Shown here in pieces: positions 26,993 through 34,509 of a stretch of 34,509 nt of DNA. How positions within the stretch are numbered: position 1 is the stretch's first letter; every line of letters begins with the position of its first letter. This stretch comes from Capnocytophaga canis (GTDB lineage Bacteria > Bacteroidota > Bacteroidia > Flavobacteriales > Flavobacteriaceae). A program made the translations under genes and the position numbers. The notes below the pieces were generated by a model that had not been told where the DNA came from, searched no databases, and saw only the letters and a list, made by a program, of their open reading frames with translations. The DNA lies in the NCBI RefSeq assembly GCF_000827555.1, contig NZ_CDOI01000158.1, forward strand, positions 1 through 34,509, in the 5' to 3' direction.

Positions 26993-28150
26993 TTATACTT
27001 CTTCCTCCACCACAGTGTTCTTCAAGATCAATTTTAACGACACAAATCCGATAAGTCCTGCCATTAGAGACGACAGCAAAATAACTAACTTAGAGTTATT
27101 GATAACCATAATATCGTTATCGAAAGCTAAAAGAGTGATAAAAATTGACATAGTAAAACCAATCCCTGCCAAGAAACCTACTCCTAAAACAGATTTCCAA
27201 TTAATATCGGAAGGCAGTTTGCAAAGCCCAAATGAAACAGCTAAGAAAGATAATAAGAAAATACCCAATGGTTTTCCAACAATCAAACCTAAAGCAATTC
27301 CCAAGCTATTGTTTTGTGTTAATATCTCGGAAATGTCTCCTTCAAAGAAAATAGCAGTATTTGCCAAAGCAAAAATCGGTAGAATTACGAAAGCTACGGG
27401 TTTATGCAAATAGTGTTGCAGTTTATAGGAAGTCGATTCCTCTCCTCCATCACCAAATGGAATTGCAAAAGCCAATAGCACCCCTGCTATGGTGGCATGT
27501 ACGCCCGATACCAACATGAAATACCACATCGCAACTCCTCCTAACAAATAAGGAATGAGTGATTTAATTTTTAAACGATTTAAAACTAACAACACCGCGA
27601 ATATCCCCAAAGCAATAAGAAGATTTGTCCAAAGCAACTCTTTAGTATAGAAGATTGCGATGATAATAATTGCTCCCAAATCGTCAATTACAGCTAAGGC
27701 AGTAAGAAACACTTTCAGCGAAACAGGAACGCGATTGCCTAATAATGAGAGTATTCCCAACGCAAAAGCGATGTCAGTTGCCATTGGGATTCCTGCTCCT
27801 GCTTGGGTTTTCGTTCCGAAATTAAGAGCTAAAAATATTCCCGCAGGAATTAACATACCTCCGATAGCTGCAAAAATAGGAAGTAATGCATCTTTCACAT
27901 TTGAAAGTTCTCCTTTGTAAATTTCTCGTTCTAATTCCAAACCGATGAGTAAGAAGAAAATAGCCATCAGTCCATCGTTAATCCAATGTTCAATGCTCAA
28001 ACCTGCAGTTTTGGTTTGAAAAAATTGAACATAACTTTCTCCAAACGAAGAGTTTGCTATCAGAAGAGATATAACAGTACAGGCTATTAAAATCAAACCT
28101 CCTGCTTTTTCACTTTCAAAAAATTCTTTAAATAATTTTGTTGCTTTCAT
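26993..28150 (-). CDS. nhaA: Na+/H+ antiporter NhaA
   Basis: An inner-membrane antiporter that expels Na+ or Li+ for protons and supports pH and salt tolerance. The 385-residue protein has about 12 membrane helices. The signature MATDIAFALGILSLLG and the ion-binding double aspartate in LAVIDDLGAI (the pair equivalent to D163-D164 of E. coli NhaA) are present. Early residues FESEKAGGLILIACTVISL match the usual N-terminus, so the start at 28150 is sound. It precedes the putative nuclease gene by 74 bases on the same strand; functional linkage is unlikely. Confidence 0.96.
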   Translation of the reverse strand: MKATKLFKEFFESEKAGGLILIACTVISLLIANSSFGESYVQFFQTKTAGLSIEHWINDGLMAIFFLLIGLELEREIYKGELSNVKDALLPIFAAIGGMLIPAGIFLALNFGTKTQAGAGIPMATDIAFALGILSLLGNRVPVSLKVFLTALAVIDDLGAIIIIAIFYTKELLWTNLLIALGIFAVLLVLNRLKIKSLIPYLLGGVAMWYFMLVSGVHATIAGVLLAFAIPFGDGGEESTSYKLQHYLHKPVAFVILPIFALANTAIFFEGDISEILTQNNSLGIALGLIVGKPLGIFLLSFLAVSFGLCKLPSDINWKSVLGVGFLAGIGFTMSIFITLLAFDNDIMVINNSKLVILLSSLMAGLIGFVSLKLILKNTVVEEEV

Positions 28151-28519
28151 GCTTTAATTTTTAATGATAGGATCTAAATAAATGTATCCAAGCACTTCTA
28201 TTAAGAGATCCTTTGTGATTAATATAGATTTATTTGGCAATATCCTTAGACTTGCCGTTCGTTTACAGTAATTTTTAATGTATAAAAAATATAATTGAAA
28301 AGATTTAAGTTGATGGTGAACACTACTTTTTCAAGTTGGAATAGAAGTGTTCACCTCAGCAATGGATTGCATATAAACTTATCACTTAAAAAACGGTACA
28401 TCCGCAATTTCTCAAAAAATTTAGCTAATACAGATATTCTTTTAATGTTGTTCAGTCTATCAAAATCTTTCGTACTAATTTTATGGGAGAAATACCAAGT
28501 AATTATTATTATTTATGAA
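28151..28519. other. Intergenic region between nhaA and prfA
   Basis: No credible gene. A plus-strand open frame (28295-28570) runs into the end of prfA and has no family character. Two inverted repeats are present: AGGATCT/AGATCCT (28169-28175 and 28206-28212) just upstream of nhaA, and a 10-bp repeat at 28315-28355. Confidence 0.6.
28315..28355. repeat. 10-bp perfect inverted repeat
   Basis: GGTGAACACT (28315-28324) and AGTGTTCACC (28346-28355) are perfect complements around a 21-base spacer. Allowing one unpaired base, the stem extends by three pairs (TGA with TCA). No T run follows on either strand, so it is not a typical terminator. It could be a protein-binding site, a small mobile-element remnant or an RNA hairpin. 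Confidence 0.75.
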
Positions 28520-29593
28520 CTAAAAAATATCTCCTTCTTTGAGTTTTTCGGTATTTTCGGCAAGTTGTAGCTCGTCGATAAGGCGTTGTACATCACCGTT
28601 GATAACGTTTTGCAAATCGTAGAGTGTCAGCCCGATGCGGTGGTCAGTTACACGTCCTTGCGGATAGTTATACGTACGGATTTTAGCACTTCTGTCGCCA
28701 CTGGAAACCATACTTTTACGTCGTGCCGAATCTTCTTCCATTTTTTTAGCCAATTCCATCTCGTACAAACGTGAACGCAACACTTTCAAAGCCTTATCCA
28801 AGTTTTTATGCTGTGATTTTTCGTCTTGGCAACGTACTTCAATCCCTGTGGGAATGTGTTGCAACTGAATGGCGGAATACGTGGTGTTCACCGACTGCCC
28901 TCCAGGTCCTGTTGAGGTCGTTCTGATGATTTTAACGTCTGCCATATCCAATTCCACGTCAAATTCTTCTGCTTCGGGCAATACCATCACAGTCGCCGCC
29001 GAAGTATGCACTCGCCCTTGCGTTTCCGTTTGCGGAACACGTTGCACTCGATGCACACCCGCCTCAAACTTGAGCGTTCCGTACACGTTATCGCCCGTAA
29101 CTTCAAAGATGATTTCTTTATATCCGCCTGAAGTTCCTTCGTTGTAATCCATTACAGATGTGTTCCATCCTTTTGATTGACAATATTTTGTGTACATACG
29201 ATACAAATCCCCTGCGAAAATAGAAGCCTCATCGCCTCCCGTTCCCGCACGGATTTCCATTACGGCATTTTTGGCATCTTCAGGGTCTTTCGGGATAAGC
29301 ATAAAGCGGATTTCCTCCTCCAATTGCGGAAGTTTTTCTTTGGCTTCGTCCAATTGCATTTTTGCCATTTCCACCATTTCAGCATCGGTTTCATTGGCGA
29401 TAATTTCCTCAGCCTCACTAATGTTTGAAGTTACAATGATGTATTCCTCTCGCTTATCAATAAGATCTTTGAGGTCTTTATATTCTTTGTTAAGCTGAAT
29501 ATAGCGTTTTTGATCGGAAATAACATCAGGTTGAATGATTAAATCCGAAACTTCGTCAAATCTTTGTTTTACAATGTTTAGTCTCTCAAGCAT
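28520..29593 (-). CDS. prfA: Peptide chain release factor 1
   Basis: Recognises UAA and UAG in the ribosomal A site and triggers peptide release. The 357-residue protein has the stop-codon tripeptide region [15 protein letters not shown] (PQT at 187-189, equivalent to the PxT of RF1) and the catalytic GGQ loop ([11 protein letters not shown] at 231-233), whose Gln is normally methylated by PrmC. I chose the ATG at 29593 ([14 protein letters not shown]). An in-frame ATG at 29662 would add 23 unrelated residues, and a strong promoter with its -7 box at 29633-29640 lies within that extension. The gene appears to be transcribed alone. Confidence 0.96.
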   Translation of the reverse strand: MLERLNIVKQRFDEVSDLIIQPDVISDQKRYIQLNKEYKDLKDLIDKREEYIIVTSNISEAEEIIANETDAEMVEMAKMQLDEAKEKLPQLEEEIRFMLIPKDPEDAKNAVMEIRAGTGGDEASIFAGDLYRMYTKYCQSKGWNTSVMDYNEGTSGGYKEIIFEVTGDNVYGTLKFEAGVHRVQRVPQTETQGRVHTSAATVMVLPEAEEFDVELDMADVKIIRTTSTGPGGQSVNTTYSAIQLQHIPTGIEVRCQDEKSQHKNLDKALKVLRSRLYEMELAKKMEEDSARRKSMVSSGDRSAKIRTYNYPQGRVTDHRIGLTLYDLQNVINGDVQRLIDELQLAENTEKLKEGDIF

Positions 29594-29632
29594 TTTGTTT
29601 TGAATATCTCTAATAAATATAGTAATTGGGTG

Positions 29633-29662
29633 CAAAAATAGTAAAAATGGTTTGAAATACAA
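29633..29662 (-). promoter_or_regulatory. Promoter of prfA
   Basis: On the minus strand a TTG (complement of 29660-29662) is separated by 19 bases from TATTTTTG (complement of 29633-29640), a full match to the Bacteroidetes promoter consensus. The start codon at 29593 follows about 40 bases downstream, which decides against the longer upstream start. Confidence 0.6.
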
Positions 29663-29750
29663 TTCGTTTTGAGAAATCTATATCCCTAAAAAGTCTTTTA
29701 TAACCTTTTTTTGTGACTAACTAAGGAGTTACGCTCTGCTTGTATACTCT

Positions 29751-30593
29751 CTAAAGTTCCAGAGTAACAACCTTCTTCGTATAAGCTCCAAATACACCCA
29801 ATCCTCCTTTTATATTTGAGTTAAGAATTACAGTCTCTGCAAAAGGACCTGCATCCTGTGCCTCATTCTGTGAAGACACACTACGTGCATACTCATAGAA
29901 ATTGACATCGGCATTATAGAGCGTTACAATTACCTTTTTTACATACTGAGCTGAACCAAATTCTTTTTCCGAACGCACAGTGATTCTATGTCCATCGCGA
30001 TTATTATCTGTAAAAAACTTAGCCTCTAATCTGCGATCGTAATTAGACAGTTCCTGACGAACCAAAATCACAGGAATGTAATAATTACGCTGGTTAGCTG
30101 TGTCCTGAAAGTCAAACGACACTTGGTAGGCATCACTACCTTCGCTTTTAGTATTAATAAGCTTTAGGTTTTGTACATCCCCTACAATATCATGAGGTAC
30201 AGTACAATGAGCCGTTGCCTTATTACCTTTAGTATCCTGTACTTCTAAGTAATAGGTTTTTCCTGTTTCAATCGGGAAATTTGTGGTACTAATGATGTAA
30301 TATCCTGAGTGAGTTTCATAGGGAATAGTAACACTTCCATATTGGTCGTTTCGCAAAGTTACCCGTGCATCACTCACCGAAGGCATTCCAGACTCTGATC
30401 GACTACCAAAAATTGGGTTCGATAGAGCTACTTTAACTTTCACATCGGGGCTACCCGCTGAAATATAACTATGTACCACCAATTGAGGATGGGTACTGAT
30501 TTGCGGTGGGTCAACCTCGCTCTTGAAAAAGTTTTCACAGCTCATTAATAGAAATCCACCAAGAAGAAGTAATATGCTAAAATATTTTTTCAT
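29751..30593 (-). CDS. DUF4249 family outer-membrane lipoprotein
   Basis: A 280-residue lipoprotein with the lipobox LLMSC (C19). The rest is beta-rich, beginning with the family segment HPQLVVHSYISAGSPDVKVKVALSNPIFG and including GKTYYLEVQDTKGNKATAHCTVP. DUF4249 proteins are a Bacteroidota family found next to TonB-dependent receptors and are thought to assist them at the surface, somewhat as SusD does, though their ligands are unknown. Residues after the Cys (ENFFKSE) do not show a clear Lys plus two acidic residues, so surface exposure is less certain than for the other two lipoproteins of this operon. It starts 6 bases after the receptor gene. Confidence 0.9.
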   Translation of the reverse strand: MKKYFSILLLLGGFLLMSCENFFKSEVDPPQISTHPQLVVHSYISAGSPDVKVKVALSNPIFGSRSESGMPSVSDARVTLRNDQYGSVTIPYETHSGYYIISTTNFPIETGKTYYLEVQDTKGNKATAHCTVPHDIVGDVQNLKLINTKSEGSDAYQVSFDFQDTANQRNYYIPVILVRQELSNYDRRLEAKFFTDNNRDGHRITVRSEKEFGSAQYVKKVIVTLYNADVNFYEYARSVSSQNEAQDAGPFAETVILNSNIKGGLGVFGAYTKKVVTLEL

Positions 30594-30599
30594 TACGAT

Positions 30600-32951
30600 T
30601 TAGAATTTTAAATTATATGTAACAGAAGGAATTATTGGGAAAATAGAGTACTGCTCAAGTACATTCTTTCTGGCAGAACTACTTCCAGAGTACTCGCTTC
30701 TGATTGAATAGAAAAACGGATTTCTACGCGAATACGCGTTGTAAACCCCTATTTCCCAAGTACGTTTCATATTTTTACCTTTGTTTTTATGAAACTGAAC
30801 AGCTAAATCCAATCGATGATAAGCTCGCATTCTGAAACTATTTTTCTCGTCATAGTTATATGCAGTGTATCCATCTATTGCTTCAGAGACATCTCCTTTG
30901 TCTACTTGGTAGGAAGATACAGGTAAGCTAATTGCATTGCCTGTCCCATAAACCCAAGTACCTGAAAGGGTTACCTTCTCCGATAGATTGTAGATTGCCA
31001 CAAGAGAAACATCGTGTCGGCGGTCGTAACGAGGGAAAAACTTACGTCCTCCATTATCTCCATCAAATTGATGTTGCGTCCATGAGAGGGTATAGCCTAA
31101 CCAACCCGACAGCTTTCCAACCTTCCGTTGTAACAACAATTCTGCTCCGTATGACCATCCCTGCCCTCGAATGATGCTCTCTTGCCAAGCATATTCCGAA
31201 ACACTTTCAAAGTCTTCCAACAACAAGAAATTTGCTCCAGGAGCATACCCTATAATATTGTCCATTTTTTTATAATATCCTTCTACGGAAAGACTTAGAT
31301 TTCTGTCTATAATATCTTTGGCTACTCCAAAAGCCACTTGTCTTGATTTTTGAGGTTTGACTTCATCAGTGGTTGGTATCCATAAATCCATTGGTAGTGA
31401 AATTCCCGAACTACTCAACAAATGTACGTACTGACTCATAGAAGTGTAAGAGGCTTTCACTGACCAATCGTTGGGCAGAGTATACCCTACTGAGAACCGA
31501 GGCTCAAGGTCTTGATATGAAGTTTTTTTGTGCAGATAGTGACTCAATCGAAGCCCTGCATTTAGTCGTAACTTTTCCTGTAACGTCAACTCATTTTCGA
31601 TATAAATACCTGATTCTAATGTTTTTATATCTTGTATTTTGCGTTCAAATTGGTTAAAAGCTGGATCTTTAATAACAATAGCACTCGGTCTAAATCGGTG
31701 GAAAGTAGTAGCAAACCCTGTACGAATCAAATAGTTAGGATTCAGATTGATTTGCATATCATATTTCAGTCCAACATCCTTAATCCCTGAGTTGTACCGC
31801 ATTTCGAAAACGTTATTTTTATGTGTATCTTCTTGGAATATTTCAAACAAATAATCACTAAAAATCAACGAAGTATTAGAAAATATTTTATCCGTAAATA
31901 GGTGATTCCAACGCAGTGTTGCCGTAGCATTACCCCAATGCAAACCTCCCTTAAACACCTCTCCACTACTCTCTTTATCTCTAAAATAGAATTTATCTCT
32001 GCCAAAATACCCACTTAAATATAGTTTATCTTTCTGACCAAAATCGTAGTTTATTTTCATGTTAAGATCATAAAAAAAGTAACCTAACTTTGCATTCTCA
32101 GGCATTAGTGGACGCGTCAACAGATCAATGTAAGTTCGTCTGCCTGAAATAATAAACGATGATTTGTCTTTAACGATAGGAGCTTCAAGCGTAAGCCTTG
32201 ATGAGATAAGCCCAATCCCAATATCACCTGCGAATCGTTCTTTATTTCCATCTTTCATGCTCATATCTAATACTGACGAAAGCCTTCCTCCGTAACGAGC
32301 AGGAAATCCGCCTTTGGTAAGATTTACGTTTTTGATAGCATCTCCGTTAAAAATAGAGAAAAACCCAAACAGATGCGAAGCATTATAAACGGGAGCATCA
32401 TCCAGAATGAGTAAATTCTGATCAGGCCCTCCTCCACGAACATACAAACCGCTACTTCCTTCCGAACCTGATTGTACTCCAGGTAGAAGTTGTAAAACTT
32501 TCAGTACGTCTTTCTCTCCCAATAAGGCAGGTATTTTCTGCACCTGAGCAATCGGAACTTGGATTGTACTCATCTGTGAACTCCGACTGAGCATGGGAGT
32601 TCTTTCCCCTGTAACAACCACTTCTTCAAGCAATTGAGCATCTTCCAACTCTACATTCAAAGACATATCTCCCGATAGCTCAATCTTTTGTGTAAAAAGT
32701 TGATACCCTACATAAGAAACATATAACTCATGCTCACCCTCAGGTAGAGAGATGGTATAGAACCCATAATTATTAGTTATTGTTCCGACTTTTAAATCAG
32801 GTATGTAAATATTCGCCCCAATAAGAAGTTCCTTACTTCCTTTTTCAGTAATATACCCACTAATCGTATATTTCTTTTGTCCCCAAACAACACTGCTAAA
32901 CAGTCCCAAAACAAGGAACAAAATGAGATTAGATGTATTTGTTTTCATCAT
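30600..32951 (-). CDS. TonB-dependent receptor with carboxypeptidase-like N-terminal domain
   Basis: A 783-residue outer-membrane transporter. A signal peptide ends near WGQ (residue 25). Residues 28-105 are a carboxypeptidase-regulatory-like beta-sandwich (ISGYITEKGSKELLIGANIYI, NNYGFYTISLPEG). A TonB box, EEVVVTG, follows at 109-115, then a plug domain with GLYVRGGGPDQNLLILDDAPV and a 22-strand-type barrel ending in an aromatic residue (TYNLKF). The substrate is unknown; the DUF4249 partner rather than SusD argues against a classical glycan Sus system. It is the third gene of a tightly spaced operon: 8 bases after a small lipoprotein gene and 6 bases before the DUF4249 gene. Confidence 0.93.
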   Translation of the reverse strand: MMKTNTSNLILFLVLGLFSSVVWGQKKYTISGYITEKGSKELLIGANIYIPDLKVGTITNNYGFYTISLPEGEHELYVSYVGYQLFTQKIELSGDMSLNVELEDAQLLEEVVVTGERTPMLSRSSQMSTIQVPIAQVQKIPALLGEKDVLKVLQLLPGVQSGSEGSSGLYVRGGGPDQNLLILDDAPVYNASHLFGFFSIFNGDAIKNVNLTKGGFPARYGGRLSSVLDMSMKDGNKERFAGDIGIGLISSRLTLEAPIVKDKSSFIISGRRTYIDLLTRPLMPENAKLGYFFYDLNMKINYDFGQKDKLYLSGYFGRDKFYFRDKESSGEVFKGGLHWGNATATLRWNHLFTDKIFSNTSLIFSDYLFEIFQEDTHKNNVFEMRYNSGIKDVGLKYDMQINLNPNYLIRTGFATTFHRFRPSAIVIKDPAFNQFERKIQDIKTLESGIYIENELTLQEKLRLNAGLRLSHYLHKKTSYQDLEPRFSVGYTLPNDWSVKASYTSMSQYVHLLSSSGISLPMDLWIPTTDEVKPQKSRQVAFGVAKDIIDRNLSLSVEGYYKKMDNIIGYAPGANFLLLEDFESVSEYAWQESIIRGQGWSYGAELLLQRKVGKLSGWLGYTLSWTQHQFDGDNGGRKFFPRYDRRHDVSLVAIYNLSEKVTLSGTWVYGTGNAISLPVSSYQVDKGDVSEAIDGYTAYNYDEKNSFRMRAYHRLDLAVQFHKNKGKNMKRTWEIGVYNAYSRRNPFFYSIRSEYSGSSSARKNVLEQYSIFPIIPSVTYNLKF

Positions 32952-32959
32952 TTATAAGT

Positions 32960-33313
32960 TTAATCAATTAAAATAGTTCCGTCAGAAATCAAGGTTAATA
33001 AAATAGTGTTTTTATGACTTATGGCTTTAAATTTTGTAGTGATTATCAAATTTGAAGTAGTATAAAGTTTCACACTATACGATGAAACTGAAAACTTTTC
33101 TTTAAAAAAGTAAGTTTCTCCCACTGAAAGAGACTTATTGAACGTAGCACTTCCTATCTTTATAGAATCAATAGCTTCAAAATAATTATTTTTTACACCT
33201 ATGTTGTAATTTTCTTGAAATATTTCTTCCTTTTTACAACTAATCATGAATGTAATTAACCATATTAACAGCATTGTTCCAAGAAAGCGTTTTGTAAAAA
33301 TCATAAACCTCAT
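32960..33313 (-). CDS. Small surface-type lipoprotein of unknown function
   Basis: A 117-residue protein with a lipoprotein signal (LITFMISC, C26) followed directly by KKEE. This fits the Lys plus acidic pattern described as a lipoprotein export signal in Capnocytophaga, so it is probably displayed on the cell surface. The mature part is ~90 residues of beta-strand character (SATFNKSLSVGETYFFKEKF, VKLYTTSNLIITTKF) and I recognise no family. Met-4 (33304) and Met-14 (33274) are alternative starts. All of them overlap the end of the clostripain-like gene by 35-74 bases, indicating translational coupling. The small size and position suggest an accessory, inhibitor or adaptor for the protease or receptor; this is conjecture. 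Confidence 0.75.
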   Translation of the reverse strand: MRFMIFTKRFLGTMLLIWLITFMISCKKEEIFQENYNIGVKNNYFEAIDSIKIGSATFNKSLSVGETYFFKEKFSVSSYSVKLYTTSNLIITTKFKAISHKNTILLTLISDGTILID

Positions 33314-34442
33314 TTGTGTTATCTATTTTGTTGGGAACAAAGATACTTACACCAGTACTTTTTTCCAAAGGAATTTTATTAAAAAAATAAGATGTATGGT
33401 CGTAACATACAATTAATTTCTCAAATTGTTTTGAAAGTTCTATTTCCGTTTGATTAGGTTGTAAATGGTTCAAAAAATCCCCCATATCAAACAGATAATC
33501 AGAGCCTTCTTGGTCATATTGCAACCATTTGGTTGTATCTATTTTTTCCGTTTGTTGTGATAGACATTTATTAAAAAGATAAGCAAAATTTTTTAATTCA
33601 CTTGTTTTTATAGTAGTAACGGCAGCAGATTGTAAAATTCCTTGTTTTTGTTTAAAATGAGAAACATATTTTTTAGAAATATTGTTGTAATTCACTGTAT
33701 TTTCAAGCATATCTATTAAAATATCTTTGTAAGGAAAACCTGTTGCTAAAACCTCTGTTGGCGAGGCAATGATATAATCAAAACTATTTTTAAGTTCATA
33801 AAAAACTTCTATGGATGCCATAAAACACGCATCAAACAACAAAAAATCAAAGTGATAATTTACTAATGATTTCGCTAATTTTCTGATGTCCATTTCAGAA
33901 TTAATCGCCGTGTCTTCTGTCGCGGTTTGGTCAACTCCAAACGATTTTACGGCTGTGGCTCTGTTTGAAGCCAACAGAGAACTTTTAGGCAACCAAGCAC
34001 TACCGTGCGACCAAAGTACCAAGCCACGAATCTTTTCATTTTTGGCGGTAGTCAAAGTAATTACCTTATTTAAAACCTCTTTAAAAACAACTTCATTTGA
34101 AGAATCTTTTTCAGGATAGACTTTTAAAATTTTTGAATTGATTTGAGCAGTAGTGTCAGCTGAAATTTGGTATAGTAGTGGATGAGCTGTTTTGCGGTTC
34201 TTGGCTCGGTCAATGTAGACATAAATACTCCCTTTATCTGGATTTTCGGCTATAAATGCTTCCATTTCGTTTATGTTAGCAGTGGCATAAAAATCCAAGT
34301 CATTATCGGCTATCATGTACACAAACAACGCCTTATCTTTCTGTAAAGATGTTAATCCTGTGATTTCATCTTTATTGCAACCCACTAAAACAAACACTTG
34401 TAGCAATGCCACAAGTGTTTTTATATAAAATCTACTCCCCAT
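33240..34442 (-). CDS. Clostripain-like (C11) cysteine peptidase lipoprotein
   Basis: A 400-residue exported cysteine protease of family C11, whose members cleave after Arg or Lys. Numbered from Met at 34442, the lipobox is VLVGC (C22), followed by NKDE, which fits a Capnocytophaga-type surface-export signal. The catalytic His is in LVLWSHGSAW (H146) and the Cys in LLFDACFMASIEV (C206), both in the usual strand-end contexts; LFVYMIADNDLD begins the fold. I prefer 34442 over the in-frame ATG at 34466 because it gives a normal 21-residue signal peptide. It is the first visible gene of the four-gene surface operon; its promoter is not clear in the 67 bases before the window edge. Confidence 0.88.
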   Translation of the reverse strand: MGSRFYIKTLVALLQVFVLVGCNKDEITGLTSLQKDKALFVYMIADNDLDFYATANINEMEAFIAENPDKGSIYVYIDRAKNRKTAHPLLYQISADTTAQINSKILKVYPEKDSSNEVVFKEVLNKVITLTTAKNEKIRGLVLWSHGSAWLPKSSLLASNRATAVKSFGVDQTATEDTAINSEMDIRKLAKSLVNYHFDFLLFDACFMASIEVFYELKNSFDYIIASPTEVLATGFPYKDILIDMLENTVNYNNISKKYVSHFKQKQGILQSAAVTTIKTSELKNFAYLFNKCLSQQTEKIDTTKWLQYDQEGSDYLFDMGDFLNHLQPNQTEIELSKQFEKLIVCYDHTSYFFNKIPLEKSTGVSIFVPNKIDNTNEVYDFYKTLSWNNAVNMVNYIHD

Positions 34443-34509
34443 ATTGTTCAAATATTTTACTTCCATAAAAACCTTGACGTGTATTTATAAACCATATTTG
34501 CCCTGAATT

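Noticed and set aside
26781-27413. A 210-codon plus-strand open frame
   Set aside because: It runs antisense across the ends of the nuclease-like and nhaA genes, both of which have clear protein families; its translation has no family character.
28295-28570. A 91-codon plus-strand open frame
   Set aside because: It runs into the 3' end of prfA on the opposite strand, has low-complexity AT-driven composition and no promoter or family signature.
29702-29750. Terminator between the DUF4249 gene and prfA
   Set aside because: The only hairpin (GTGACT with AGTTAC) needs a G-U pair and has no T run on the appropriate strand.

Overview
The window looks like a chromosomal segment of a low-GC member of the Bacteroidota, class Flavobacteriia, and the lipoprotein signals make Capnocytophaga or a close relative a reasonable guess. 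Supporting signs are: Bacteroidetes-type promoter elements (TTG, 19-21 bases, TAnnTTTG) instead of sigma-70 boxes; almost no Shine-Dalgarno sequences; a giant T9SS/gliding-type adhesin; a TonB receptor paired with a DUF4249 lipoprotein; and lipoproteins carrying Lys plus acidic residues just after the lipidated Cys, as in the surface-export signal described in Capnocytophaga. The genus is inference.

Layout. (1) 1-5737, minus strand: the first ~1912 codons of a secreted giant adhesin whose C-terminus lies outside the window. It ends here in nearly identical 300-bp tandem repeats. (2) 5738-6759: a 1-kb intergenic stretch with a six-unit 42-bp tandem repeat. (3) 6760-13654, minus strand: asnS, a DUF6909-like protein with a nucleoside-phosphorylase-like C-terminus, a CDF metal exporter, a Tat-type alkaline phosphatase and a Na/Pi cotransporter. 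(4) 13920-22681, plus strand: two guanidine-modifying enzymes (the second is CtlX), a glycan ligase/polymerase-like membrane protein with TPRs, pyrR, pyrB, a STAS-like protein, RNase Z and a serine hydrolase. (5) 22700-29593, minus strand: pyrF and prfA enclosing a more accessory-looking segment (small tail-anchored protein, helical hypothetical, VOC protein, DpnD/PcfM-like protein with a putative nuclease, NhaA). (6) 29751-34442, minus strand: a tight four-gene surface operon of clostripain-like lipoprotein, small lipoprotein, TonB-dependent receptor and DUF4249 lipoprotein.

How the genes fit together. Region 4 places arginine/citrulline-type chemistry beside the aspartate carbamoyltransferase step of pyrimidine synthesis, with pyrF converging from the other strand. 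Region 3 pairs a zinc-type exporter with a zinc phosphatase and a phosphate carrier. Region 6 reads as a surface protease coupled to TonB-dependent uptake, and is the best candidate here for an undescribed working unit. The orphan nuclease plus DpnD-like pair and the 42-bp repeat array are the next most interesting items. I saw no tRNA, rRNA, CRISPR array or intact insertion sequence.
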